Positions 36,013 through 44,506 of a stretch of DNA of 54,127 nt are shown here, piece after piece. The notes beneath the pieces are model-generated. The model saw only the letters and a program-made list of their open reading frames with translations. It did not search any database and was not told the DNA's origin. Position numbers and translations under genes: made by a program. Each line of letters begins with the position of its first letter. Position 1 is the stretch's first letter. The stretch covers positions 1 through 54,127 of the forward strand of contig JAPONS010000061.1 of NCBI GenBank assembly GCA_026713825.1, in the 5' to 3' direction. The stretch comes from Chloroflexota bacterium (GTDB lineage: Bacteria; Chloroflexota; Dehalococcoidia; Lucifugimonadales; UBA1127).

Positions 36013-37464
36013 TTAGCCGTCCACGTGGCGGCCGTACTTGTCGTCGATCCGCACGATATCGTCCTCGCCGAGGTAGTCGCCCTGCTGCACCTCGATGATG
36101 TCGAGCGGACCGCTGCCCTGGTTCTCGATGCGGTGCACGGTTCGCACGGGGATGTCGACCGAACCGCCCTCGCCGAGGGTGAACACGTCGTCGCCGCGAG
36201 TGACCGTCGCCTCTCCGCGCACGACCACCCACCGCTCGGCGCGATGGTGGTGCCACTGGAGCGACATTGCCGCGCCGGGGTGCACGGTGAGCCGCTTCAC
36301 CTGGAAGCCGGGGCCGCTGTCCACAACGCTGAACGTGCCCCACGGCCGGTGCACGTGCGGGTATGACTCCGGCTCCGTACGGCCGGCTTCTCCGAGCGAT
36401 TCCACCACCTGTTTGACCTCCTGTACGCGGTCTTTGTGTGCGACGAGCACGGCGTCCGCCGTCTCCACGACAACGATGTCCTCCAGTCCCACGCCCGCCA
36501 ACAGGCGCCGCCGTGAGACCAGCAACGAGTTCTTGGTGTCCCGCAGGAAGACGTCCCCCTGCGTCCGGTTGCCCTGCGCGTCCCGGCTGCCCATCTCCCA
36601 CACGGCCGTCCACGCGCCCACGTCCGACCATCCGACGTCCAGCGGCACCACCGCGTAGCGCGACTGCTTCGCCGCCGCCTCTCTGCCCGCGCGCTCCATG
36701 ACGGCGTAGTCGATGGACTCGCTGGGGCACGATGACCATGCTTCGCTTTCGGGACGCACGAAGGGCTCGGCCCGCTGCGCGCCCGCCATGGCGCCGGCGC
36801 ACGCGGCGGCGATGTCCGGGCGGCTGCGCTCCAACTCCTCGATCCATAGGGCCGCGGGCATGAGGAACATGCCGCTGTTCCAGAGATACTCGCCGGAGTC
36901 GAGGAAGGTCTGCGCAGTCTTGGCGTCCGGCTTCTCCACGAACTGTACGAGCTCGAGCGCCGCGCCCTCGACGGCCGCGCCGGTGCGAATGTAGCCGTAG
37001 CCTGTCTCGGGCGAGTTTGGCGTCACGCCGAATGTGACGAGGCTGCCTCTTGACGCAACCTCTGCCCCGGCGAGGACCGCGGCGCGGAAGGCCTCGACAT
37101 CGCCGATGGCGTGATCGGCGGGCATGGCCAGCAGCAGCGTCGGGCCGTCCGGCGACGCTTGTGCCGCCTCGTGAGCCGCCAGCGCCAGCGCGGGCGCGGT
37201 GTTGCGGCCCTGCGGCTCGAGAACCACGGCCAGCGGCTCGATCCCGGCTTCGCGGAGCTGGTCAAGCACGAGGAAGCGGTGGGACTCGTTGCAGACGACG
37301 ATGGGGGGCTCGCAGCCGTCGAGGCCGACGAGCCGGAGCGCGGTCTCCTGCAAGAGGGAACGCTCGCCCATGAGGGGGAGGAACTGCTTGGGCATGTCCT
37401 GGCGAGACAGGGGCCAGAGCCGGCTGCCCGAACCGCCGGCAAGGATTACCGGCTGTAGGCGCAT
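36013..37464 (-). CDS. manC: Mannose-1-phosphate guanylyltransferase / mannose-6-phosphate isomerase
   Basis: 483 aa, the usual bifunctional length. The N-terminal nucleotidyltransferase starts with ILAGGSGSRLWPLSR and MPKQFLPL, with FVEKPDAKTA further on. The C-terminal cupin isomerase domain has HRPWGTFSVVDSG, SLQWHHHRAERWVVVRG and a GDYLGEDDIVR end. It makes GDP-mannose for glycans or glycolipids; the second domain interconverts mannose-6-P and fructose-6-P. ATG 37464 follows GGAGGGG. No other polysaccharide genes are nearby. Confidence 0.95.
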   Translation of the reverse strand: MRLQPVILAGGSGSRLWPLSRQDMPKQFLPLMGERSLLQETALRLVGLDGCEPPIVVCNESHRFLVLDQLREAGIEPLAVVLEPQGRNTAPALALAAHEAAQASPDGPTLLLAMPADHAIGDVEAFRAAVLAGAEVASRGSLVTFGVTPNSPETGYGYIRTGAAVEGAALELVQFVEKPDAKTAQTFLDSGEYLWNSGMFLMPAALWIEELERSRPDIAAACAGAMAGAQRAEPFVRPESEAWSSCPSESIDYAVMERAGREAAAKQSRYAVVPLDVGWSDVGAWTAVWEMGSRDAQGNRTQGDVFLRDTKNSLLVSRRRLLAGVGLEDIVVVETADAVLVAHKDRVQEVKQVVESLGEAGRTEPESYPHVHRPWGTFSVVDSGPGFQVKRLTVHPGAAMSLQWHHHRAERWVVVRGEATVTRGDDVFTLGEGGSVDIPVRTVHRIENQGSGPLDIIEVQQGDYLGEDDIVRIDDKYGRHVDG

Positions 37465-37585
37465 CCGCCCCTCCTGGAGCTTTCCGCAGCGGGTGTCATT
37501 GCCGTACCAGTATACAGAATCGGCGCAGACGGCGGGGATGGAAAGGCATCAAAACAAACGGCATCCTTGTAGGTGGCCCTCAGCC

Positions 37586-37680
37586 ATTGTTCCTGGAACA
37601 ATTCATAGCTGTTCCCCATGGATTGTTCCTGAAACAATCCCTAGCTGAGGTAGGCTTGTTTGGGAAACAATGTGTAGCTG
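37586..37680. repeat. Tandem palindromic repeats, locus C
   Basis: Three clear 26-bp units at 37586, 37622 and 37655, 36 and 33 bp apart. Each is a palindrome (ATTGTTCC-T-GGAACAAT in unit 1, TTGTTTGGGAAACAA in unit 3) followed by 3 bases and TAGCTG. The 37465-37847 gap between manC and the Asp-box gene holds nothing else that I can identify. Confidence 0.85.
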
Positions 37681-37847
37681 TATGGCGGGGACTCAGATAC
37701 ACATTGAATTGTTGCACTTTTTCATGCCTCCCGCTCTAACTCCTCTCAACCTTCCGGTACACTCCACTTTCGTTGCAAATGCCAGCGTAGCTTTCAGCGC
37801 CAAGGAGGGGCAAGGAGGATGTGGCAGGGTGACCGGCAGGGTTGCGC

Positions 37848-38828
37848 CTATTCCAGCGTCGTCACCGCCATGGAGCCGACGGCCACGGTCGGCAGAGCGT
37901 CGCAGATGACGCTCCACGTAGCGCCCCGGTCAGCGCTCGAGTAGATGACGCCTTGGTCCGTGCCCGCGAAGACACGGTTGGCGTCCGAGGGGTCCCACGC
38001 AAGAGCGACGACCATGTTCTCGTCGGCGCCGAGGTTTTCCAAACGTGTCCACGACTGCCCGCCGTCGGTGGAACGCACGGCCTGCGCCTCCTTGCGGCGG
38101 GCGCTGCTCGCGACGCCCGCGATGACCAGGTTGTGGTCATCGGGCGACGGCACGATGGGGATGTTGTGACGGCGCTCGAGGCCCTCGCCGATGTCCAGCC
38201 AGGTGTCGCCGCCGTCATCGCTGCGGTATGGGCCGTGGGCAGTCGCGGCGTAGACCGTTCTCGGCAGCGACGGGCTTGCGATGAGCTTGTGGACGTCCGG
38301 GTGGGCGCCCTGCAGGTGCTCCCACGTGTCACCGCCGTCGCAAGAGCGAAGGATGCCGCCGACCTCGATTCCCGCGTACAGGACGTCGGGGTCTTCAGGC
38401 GAGAGGCAGAGCGAACGGACGTGGGCGTGGCGGCCCTCCCAGTGGAAGGTCCACTCGTCGGAGCCTGGCACCTCGCGGAAGGCCGAGCACTCCTCCCAGG
38501 TCTCTCCGCCGTCGGACGTGCGGTAGACGGTCGCGGGCTCGCTGCCGACGTAGACGCGGTCCGGGTCGCCGGGGTGGACGGTGACGCTGTGGGCGTGGTC
38601 GGTCGGGTAGGCCGAGAGCTGTCGCCACGTCAGCCCGCCGTCGTCGCTGCGGTGGACGCCGGCCTCGTAGGCGACGAGGTACGCTCGCTGCGGGTCAGAC
38701 GGCGCGACTGCCACCTTGGCCGCCGCGTGGTCGAGGGGCGAGACTGGCCCCTGTGTCCAAGAGCCGCCGTCGCTCGAGAGGGTGGTCACGCCGTCATGCA
38801 TGCCTACAAGTAGTCGCGTTGTCGCCAT
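37848..38828 (-). CDS. Asp-box (BNR/sortilin-type) beta-propeller protein
   Basis: 326 aa built from about six repeats with Asp-box signatures: RSDDGGLTW, TSDGGETW, SCDGGDTW, SDDGGDTW, STDGGQSW and SADRGATW. Repeat linkers such as DPDRVYVG, DPDVLYAGI and DANRVFAGT mark the propeller blades. No signal peptide, so probably cytoplasmic. These proteins resemble photosynthesis-assembly Ycf48 and sialidase-like propellers without catalytic residues, and often act as binding scaffolds. ATG 38828 has a GGAGC box. Confidence 0.85.
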   Translation of the reverse strand: MATTRLLVGMHDGVTTLSSDGGSWTQGPVSPLDHAAAKVAVAPSDPQRAYLVAYEAGVHRSDDGGLTWRQLSAYPTDHAHSVTVHPGDPDRVYVGSEPATVYRTSDGGETWEECSAFREVPGSDEWTFHWEGRHAHVRSLCLSPEDPDVLYAGIEVGGILRSCDGGDTWEHLQGAHPDVHKLIASPSLPRTVYAATAHGPYRSDDGGDTWLDIGEGLERRHNIPIVPSPDDHNLVIAGVASSARRKEAQAVRSTDGGQSWTRLENLGADENMVVALAWDPSDANRVFAGTDQGVIYSSADRGATWSVICDALPTVAVGSMAVTTLE

Positions 38829-38893
38829 TTCACTTGCTCCTTTTCCGTTGGCTGCGCCCATTATACGGAAGGGCGTCCGGCACTGCGAGCCGC

Positions 38894-38925
38894 CGTTTGT
38901 CCTTCGATTTCCCTCAGGACGAACG
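38894..38925. repeat. REP-like inverted repeat, second copy
   Basis: CGTTTGTCCT and AGGACGAACG around TCGATTTCCCTC, matching 33698-33729 at nearly every base. Lies between the Asp-box gene and the asparaginase-like stop. Confidence 0.65.
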
Positions 38926-38934
38926 AGCGCTCGC

Positions 38935-40509
38935 TTAGTGCGTCTCGAAGATATCCTGGTACTCGGCCACCTTGGTGACTAGCGCGTCACGCTCTGCCGC
39001 CGTCGGGTTGCGCGGGTCGGCGGCGCGCGGCATCCGGCCGAGCTTCATCATCGCGGCGATCAGGAGCAGCCGCGCCTTGTTGGCGTCGAGGTTGCTGCCC
39101 TCGATGAAGGCGTCGTTTGGGTTGCTGGGTACGCGGCCGCCGGGGTCGGCGCGGCCGACCTTGACGACGGGCAAGCCGCTGTACGCCGCGAGGGTGAGGG
39201 CGGCGACCTGCCCCTCGGTGCCGAACCCGTACGGCGACGCGCCCTCGAGCACGAAGCCGTGCAGCTTGCACGAGGCTACGTCGGCGCTGTTGCGCTCGGC
39301 GAGGCCCTGTTCGATGCGGGCGAGGACGTCGACCTCCGTGTCCGCGGAGCCCTCCACGTCCGCCTGCATGTACGCGCCGTACTTAACGATGTGCACCTTG
39401 GGAATCACGTGGCCGAGGAGCGCGCCGTCCCCGTCCTTGATGTCGATGCCCGTCGTCGAGGCGTCCCCGGCGGCGTCGAGGAACTCCAGCCGCGAGGGCA
39501 GCGCCGTCAGCTTGACGGAGGACGAGGATGTGTGGCGGTAGTTGGGGCGGTACCAGACCGTCACCGGCGGGCCCACGCTGCCGAGGATGCCGCCGTGGCC
39601 GCCCGTCGCCTTGTAGTTGCCGGGGCGGTCGTCCGCCTTTTTGAACTCGCGGCTGGCGAAAAGCTGCTCGTCGAGCACGCCCACGGCGCCGACGCCATTC
39701 CCCTGCCCGGAGAGGATGTAGTCGACGGCGTCGACGAGGTTGCGGTCGCCGTCGTTGGCGAGCTGCCCGTGGGGCCGCTGCGACGCCGCGCCCGCGATGG
39801 GCAGGTCCGTGTCGACGAGCAGGTTGAGCCAGTAGAGCGTCTCCTCGACGGTCGGGCTGCCCTCCAGCCAGAGGCCGCCCGCATACTCGCCGGTGGCGAG
39901 GGTGGCGTTGACCATGTTCGCGGCCCGCGCGAGGCCCGCGCTGGTGGGGAACTTGCTGTACGGCGGGCCGCCACTGGCGAAGAAGTCGACGCCGGGGACC
40001 TCGCCCTTCTGCGTGTAGCCGGAGGGCGGGAGCACGCGGATAAAGTCGTAGTCCGCGCGGGTGTCGAGGGCGTTGCCCGTGCCGCCGTCGTGGCGGCCGC
40101 TGATGGTGCGGTCGATGTCGGCGAAGACGCGCGACGCGTCGGGGTAGTGGTGCTGCCGGCCGTCCTCGCCGGGGCCGCTGCCGAAGGGAGCGCCGTTCGG
40201 CGAGCCGTCGTTGCGGCGGGCCATGTACGGCAGCAGGTAGGGACCGTCCTCGGGCCGCAGCTCGACCTCGTAGTAGTCGAGGCCGTTGTCGTGGTAGAGG
40301 CGCTGGGCGTCCTCCTCGAGCGGGTGCGCGGTCCACTTCCGGATGCGCACCGTGACGGGTTCGTGCAGGAGCTGGCCGACGAGATGATCGAAGCGGCCGG
40401 AGAGCAGGGGCTCGCCGGGCAGCCGCGCCTTGTTGCTCGTCACCAGCGGCGGCGAGTTGGTGACGGTGGCGCGCGGGCCGGAGAAGACGGCAATCTTCGG
40501 CTTTGGCAT
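38935..40509 (-). CDS. Asparaginase-superfamily protein with divergent catalytic motifs
   Basis: 524 aa against ~330 for normal asparaginases. KIAVFSGPRATVTN replaces the first catalytic motif, and residues ~25-190 include a long insertion. The core then matches the family: GLWLEGSPTVEETLYWLNLL, LANDGDRNLVDAVDYI, VLDEQLFASREFKKAD, and a C-terminal domain GLPVVKVGRADPGGRV followed by KARLLLIAAMMKLG. In true asparaginases the GLWLEGSPT segment reads THGTDT; here the catalytic Thr-Asp pair is Ser-Pro. The fold is convincing but ordinary asparagine hydrolysis is doubtful. ATG 40509 has GGAGG 5 bp upstream. Confidence 0.75.
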   Translation of the reverse strand: MPKPKIAVFSGPRATVTNSPPLVTSNKARLPGEPLLSGRFDHLVGQLLHEPVTVRIRKWTAHPLEEDAQRLYHDNGLDYYEVELRPEDGPYLLPYMARRNDGSPNGAPFGSGPGEDGRQHHYPDASRVFADIDRTISGRHDGGTGNALDTRADYDFIRVLPPSGYTQKGEVPGVDFFASGGPPYSKFPTSAGLARAANMVNATLATGEYAGGLWLEGSPTVEETLYWLNLLVDTDLPIAGAASQRPHGQLANDGDRNLVDAVDYILSGQGNGVGAVGVLDEQLFASREFKKADDRPGNYKATGGHGGILGSVGPPVTVWYRPNYRHTSSSSVKLTALPSRLEFLDAAGDASTTGIDIKDGDGALLGHVIPKVHIVKYGAYMQADVEGSADTEVDVLARIEQGLAERNSADVASCKLHGFVLEGASPYGFGTEGQVAALTLAAYSGLPVVKVGRADPGGRVPSNPNDAFIEGSNLDANKARLLLIAAMMKLGRMPRAADPRNPTAAERDALVTKVAEYQDIFETH

Positions 40510-40621
40510 GACATCCTCCGGGCGGGAATGGCGCTATGGTACTCGCGAAGCCGAGGCGCCGAAAGGCCTGTCGCCTGAACGGTGTATCATGGCCGAGACT
40601 CGAACTGACGGAGGGATTCCC

Positions 40622-41239
40622 ATGACCACGCAGGAAAACCGCCACCCGACCGGCGGCCACCACGACTGGCACTCGCAGGAGTACGTGGACCACTGGATCA
40701 ACTACGACCTGACGCGCGACGGCGAGCGGCGGCCCATCCTGAGCGACATGATGCAGCACGCGCCCTTTCCGGCAGACGCGGCAGTCGAGGTGATCGACAT
40801 TGGCGCGGGCTACGGAGTGGTGGCGGAGGAGGCGCTGAAGGCGTTCCCCAACGCGCGGGTCACGCTGCTCGACTACTCGGCGCCGATGCTGGAACACGCG
40901 CGGCAGCGGCTCGCCGCCTACGCGGACCGGACGGAGTTCGTGACGGCGGACCTGTCGACGCCCACGTGGACGGAGGGGTTGGTGCACCGTTTCGACCTGG
41001 CGGTCTCCGGGCTGGCGCTCCACAACCTCGCGAACGAGAGGCACTTCCAGGACATGTACAAGGAGACGTTCAGCGTGCTGCGGGCCGGCGGAGCGTTCCT
41101 CGATTACGACCTCGTGAGCTTCACAGGCGGCCTCGACGCGCACTTGCAGTGGCTGCTCGACGCGGGATTCGGCACGGCGACGAGCCCGTGGAACGGCGGC
41201 ACGCCCGCGGTGCTCGTTGCGACGATGCTGCGGAACTAG
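40622..41239 (+). CDS. SAM-dependent methyltransferase
   Basis: 205 aa. VEVIDIGAGYGVVAEEALKAFPNARVTLLDYS gives motif I and the acidic loop. FDLAVSGLALHNL and YKETFSVLRAGGAFLDYDLV complete the Rossmann pattern. GGAGGG lies 6 bp before ATG 40622. Its stop overlaps the opposite-strand M20 stop: the four bases CTAG at 41236-41239 serve both strands. Substrate unknown. Confidence 0.87.
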   Translation: MTTQENRHPTGGHHDWHSQEYVDHWINYDLTRDGERRPILSDMMQHAPFPADAAVEVIDIGAGYGVVAEEALKAFPNARVTLLDYSAPMLEHARQRLAAYADRTEFVTADLSTPTWTEGLVHRFDLAVSGLALHNLANERHFQDMYKETFSVLRAGGAFLDYDLVSFTGGLDAHLQWLLDAGFGTATSPWNGGTPAVLVATMLRN

Positions 41240-42567
41240 CCGCTGTAGGTCTCCTGGCGCAGCGTGTTGCCCTGCACCTGCAGGTACTCCGAAATGGTCA
41301 TGTTCGGTTTGTGGTTGGCCTTGATTGCATTCGCGCCCGTCGCGCCGTCGGCGAGCAGGTCCACGACCGTGAGAGCCATCGCCTTGGCCGCGTTCAGGAC
41401 GGCGTTGTCCCAGTCCTCGATGAGGTAGTCGACGCCGTGCCCTGAACCGACGGCGCCGCTGACGTACGGGTGGATGGTCGGCATGACCTGCCCGACGTCG
41501 CCCATGTCCGTCGAGCCAGTGCGGTGTCCGGCGCGGCCGACGTGCTCCTCTCCCACGACCGACGCGGCGTTTGCGCTGTAGACGGACATCATGCCGTCGT
41601 CGTTGCGCATGGGCATGTAGCCGGGCAGCGTCGTGATCTCCACCTCCGCGCCGACGGCCATCGCGGCGGCCCGCAACGCCCGGTCAACCTTCATGTCGGC
41701 GTCGGCGATGGCTGCGAGGTTGTTGCCGCGCACGAAGGTTTCCATGCGCACGTCGGCGGGCACGGAGTTCACGGACGCGCCGCCTCGTGTGATGATCGGG
41801 TGTACGCGCACGGTGTCCTTGTCCTGGAACGTCTCCCGCTGGGCGTGGATGGCGGAGAGGGCGAGCATCGCGGCGTTGAGCGCGTTCACGCCCATGTGCG
41901 GCGCGCCGCCGGCGTGGGCGGCTCGGCCCTGGTACTGGATGAACTTGGCGATCATGCCGTTGTTGGTCGACGAGAGCGCCAGCTTGCCCTCGTTCGGCGT
42001 ACTGGAGGTGTGCGTCATCATCGCGAGGTCGATGTCGTCGAACTCGCCGAGACGCAGGAACTCCGCCTTGCCGGCCAGGAACTCCAGCTTGCCCTGCTGC
42101 CGGAGCTCATTGCGGTACTCGATCTCGATGTACTCCTCGGCCGGGACGGCGATGAGGGCGACGCGACCGGTGAGGGAGTCGAGGACGCCGGGCGCCTGCA
42201 GGCCCATGCCGACGCCGAGCATCATGGCGATCTGCGCGTGGTGCCCGCAGGCGTGCGCCGCGCCCGTCGACGGGTCGGCGTGGGGGTGCCCCGGCACCAG
42301 CAGCGAGTCGAGCTCGCCCATGACGCCGACGGTGGGGCCGGGGCCCGCGCCGCCCTCGAGGTGGCCCTTCACGCCGGTGATGGCGATGCCCGTGCGGCGC
42401 TGCACGCCCATCTCGCCCATGACGCGGTCGACGACGGCGGCGGTCTTATGCTCGCGGAAGCCGGCCTCCGGGTGCTCCAGGATGGTCTTCGCGACGTGCA
42501 CCAGCTCCTCGCCGCGGCGGTCGATCTCCTCGGCAACGCTGCGCTTCAGGTCCTCACGGGTCGGCAT
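41236..42567 (-). CDS. M20-family amidohydrolase (AbgB-like)
   Basis: 443 aa zinc amidohydrolase. HPEAGFREHKTA, GELDSLLVPGHPHAD and the metal site HACGHHAQIAMMLG lie in order. PAEEYIEIEYRNEL carries the catalytic Glu pair. The dimerisation lid domain follows (YQGRAAHAGGAPHMGVNALNA), and the C-terminus has STDMGDVGQVMPTIHPYVSG. It is closest in motif style to p-aminobenzoyl-glutamate/indole-acetyl-amino-acid hydrolases, so it likely cleaves an N-acyl or aminoacyl amide. Start ATG 42567. It diverges from the double-VOC gene. Confidence 0.88.
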   Translation of the reverse strand: MPTREDLKRSVAEEIDRRGEELVHVAKTILEHPEAGFREHKTAAVVDRVMGEMGVQRRTGIAITGVKGHLEGGAGPGPTVGVMGELDSLLVPGHPHADPSTGAAHACGHHAQIAMMLGVGMGLQAPGVLDSLTGRVALIAVPAEEYIEIEYRNELRQQGKLEFLAGKAEFLRLGEFDDIDLAMMTHTSSTPNEGKLALSSTNNGMIAKFIQYQGRAAHAGGAPHMGVNALNAAMLALSAIHAQRETFQDKDTVRVHPIITRGGASVNSVPADVRMETFVRGNNLAAIADADMKVDRALRAAAMAVGAEVEITTLPGYMPMRNDDGMMSVYSANAASVVGEEHVGRAGHRTGSTDMGDVGQVMPTIHPYVSGAVGSGHGVDYLIEDWDNAVLNAAKAMALTVVDLLADGATGANAIKANHKPNMTISEYLQVQGNTLRQETYSG

Positions 42568-42658
42568 GGCGACACCCCTGTCTCGGTTTCGGGTGATGCT
42601 ATGGCGGGCGCGGCGGGCGGTCAAGCTTTTGCAGTAGCGGAGTGGCTCAAGGTGCGTG

Positions 42659-42704
42659 ATATACTGGGCGCACCATATACTGGGCACAGAATACTGGGCA
42701 CAGA
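42659..42704 (+). repeat. Direct repeats containing an extended -10 element
   Basis: Three head-to-tail copies of a 14-16-bp unit (ATATACTGGGCGCACC, ATATACTGGGCACAGA, ATACTGGGCACAGA) just upstream of the double-VOC gene. The first creates TGATATACT, an extended -10 motif at 42657-42665, and the second repeats the TATACT box. Confidence 0.55.
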
Positions 42705-42743
42705 ACCCGCATTACCCTGGTGTTGACTGACGGGAGGCACACG

Positions 42744-44036
42744 ATGGCAACGGATACCGGTCGCAAGTTGTACAACGTTGGCGGGGTTATGCTGAGGCAG
42801 CCCTTCAAGATCCGGCGGCTGGGCCACTTCGGATTCAACGTGCACAACATGGACGAGTGCGTCGTCTTCTACCGGGACCTGCTCGGCTTCAAGGTCTCGG
42901 ACGAGAATGACTTCAAGAACAACCCGAGCCCGCAGGTGCAGGAGTGGCTCAAGGACATCGACAACGGGAAGGGTTACTTCATGCGCTACGGCGCCGACCA
43001 CCACGCCTTTGTGCTGTTCAACGCGAAGGTGATGGACGCGATGGCCGCAGGCCGCGCCGCAGCCTCGGGCAAGTCGACGGAGGGCATGACCGGCGCGCAC
43101 GGCATCAACATCAACCAGATCACGTGGCAGACCGGCGCGCTCTCCGAGGTCATCGGCGCGTACCACTACTTCAACGAGCGCGAGGTCCCCATCATGCGCG
43201 TGGGCCGCGACATGCCCGGCAGCAACTGGCACGTCTACTGCTACGACCCCGACGGGCACGTCAACGAGCTCTACTACGGCATAGAGCAGGAGGGCTGGAA
43301 CGGGCGCAGCAAACCCCGAGACATGTACTACCGCGGGTTCCGCGAGGAGCCCGGCCTACCGCAGATGTCCGAGGAGGACGAGGTCGACGAGGCTCTCGAG
43401 AAGGGCATCGACATCCACTCCGGCTACCGCAGCAAGGAGATGCTGGCGCAGACGTTCGAGGTCGGCGGCGTGATGATTGCGCGGCCGTTCAAGATCACGA
43501 AGATCGGGCCGGTCAACCTCTTCGTAAAGAACGTGGGCGCGTCCATAGAGATGTACACAGAGGACCTGGGCTTCACGGTCACCGAGGAGGTCGGGTACAA
43601 GGGCCGCCGCGTCGCATTCCTGCGCAACGGCGCCGAGCATCACACGCTTGGGTTGTTCCCGGAGGAGCTGCGAGGCGAGCTCGGCTGGCCGGATGTCTCC
43701 ACCTGCATGTCCTTCGGCATCGAAGTGGGCAGCTACCAGCAACTCCGGGACGCGGTCGCCTTCCTGAAGGAGCACGGCGTGCGGTTCCTCGACCTGCCCG
43801 CCGAGCTGCACCCCGGCATCGACTACGCCGCCTACGCGCTCGACCCTGAGGGCAACGGCATCATGCTGTACTACTACATGGAGCAGCTTGGCTGGGAAGG
43901 TAAGCCTCGTCCGGCGGAGCTGCGCCGCGCCCTCGGACCGGCGGCGTCGACGCACCGGGTTGAGGACTGGCCGGAGGCGCTGGAGCCGTTGTCCGACACG
44001 TACGTGGACCAGGTCTTCCAGGGGCCGATAGGGTAA
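42744..44036 (+). CDS. Two-domain VOC protein, extradiol-dioxygenase-like
   Basis: 430 aa made of two VOC domains (four beta-alpha-beta modules). Domain 1 (~25-190) has RRLGHFGFNVHN, GADHHAFVLF and GHVNELYYG, which together offer a His/His/Glu metal set. Domain 2 (~250-390) repeats the pattern, but GPVNLFV and GIMLYY replace likely ligands, with only EHHTLGLF kept, so domain 1 is the probable active half. Catechol 2,3-dioxygenase-like ring cleavage is a reasonable guess given the Rieske and ACMSD-like neighbours, but other VOC chemistry is possible. ATG 42744 has GGGAGG 6 bp upstream. Confidence 0.82.
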   Translation: MATDTGRKLYNVGGVMLRQPFKIRRLGHFGFNVHNMDECVVFYRDLLGFKVSDENDFKNNPSPQVQEWLKDIDNGKGYFMRYGADHHAFVLFNAKVMDAMAAGRAAASGKSTEGMTGAHGININQITWQTGALSEVIGAYHYFNEREVPIMRVGRDMPGSNWHVYCYDPDGHVNELYYGIEQEGWNGRSKPRDMYYRGFREEPGLPQMSEEDEVDEALEKGIDIHSGYRSKEMLAQTFEVGGVMIARPFKITKIGPVNLFVKNVGASIEMYTEDLGFTVTEEVGYKGRRVAFLRNGAEHHTLGLFPEELRGELGWPDVSTCMSFGIEVGSYQQLRDAVAFLKEHGVRFLDLPAELHPGIDYAAYALDPEGNGIMLYYYMEQLGWEGKPRPAELRRALGPAASTHRVEDWPEALEPLSDTYVDQVFQGPIG

Positions 44037-44139
44037 CGGAGGGCGCACCCCCATCCCAGCCTTCCCCCATCAAGGGGGAAGGGGCTGTTGACGGTAGCAT
44101 TTGGGAGGCTTGTGCCCTCGGCCCTGAAGGAGCATCGCA

Positions 44140-44469
44140 ATGTGGTACCTGACGTTCTCGCGCCCTGCTGCGCCACGCGAGCAGATCACGCCGCACCTGC
44201 AGGAGCATCTGGACTGGCAGCGCAGGATGCACGACAACGGCCGGGTGCTCTTCTCCGGCCCGTCCGGCGACCGCACGATGGGCATCATCCTCATTCGCGC
44301 CGGGTCGCTGGACGAGGCGAAGGAAGTGCTCGACTCGGAGCCGTTCCACGCTCTCGGACTCCGCACATACGAGGTCATCGAGTGGGACGTCCACCAGGGT
44401 CTCGGCCTCGGCGGGTTCTCGGGCGAAAGTCTGGCGCTGCTGGCCAAGGAGAAGGAAGCGTCGGCATAA
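44140..44469 (+). CDS. YciI-like protein
   Basis: 109 aa. EHLDWQRRMHDNGRVLFSGP and GIILIRAGSLDEAKEVLDSEPFHALGLRTYEVIEW follow the YCII ferredoxin-like fold closely, with His/Asp residues in the usual pocket. Members are lyases or isomerases in some aromatic pathways, but most have no assigned reaction. AAGGAG box ahead of the ATG. Lies 103 bp after the double-VOC gene and 37 bp before the amidohydrolase. Confidence 0.82.
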   Translation: MWYLTFSRPAAPREQITPHLQEHLDWQRRMHDNGRVLFSGPSGDRTMGIILIRAGSLDEAKEVLDSEPFHALGLRTYEVIEWDVHQGLGLGGFSGESLALLAKEKEASA

Positions 44470-44506
44470 CCAGCAGGGGTCAATCACAAACACGAAGGAG
44501 CAACAC

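Noticed and set aside
42630-42664. tRNA-like stretch (GCGGAGTGGCTCAAG)
   Set aside because: No acceptor stem or T-loop follows; it is the promoter region of the VOC gene.
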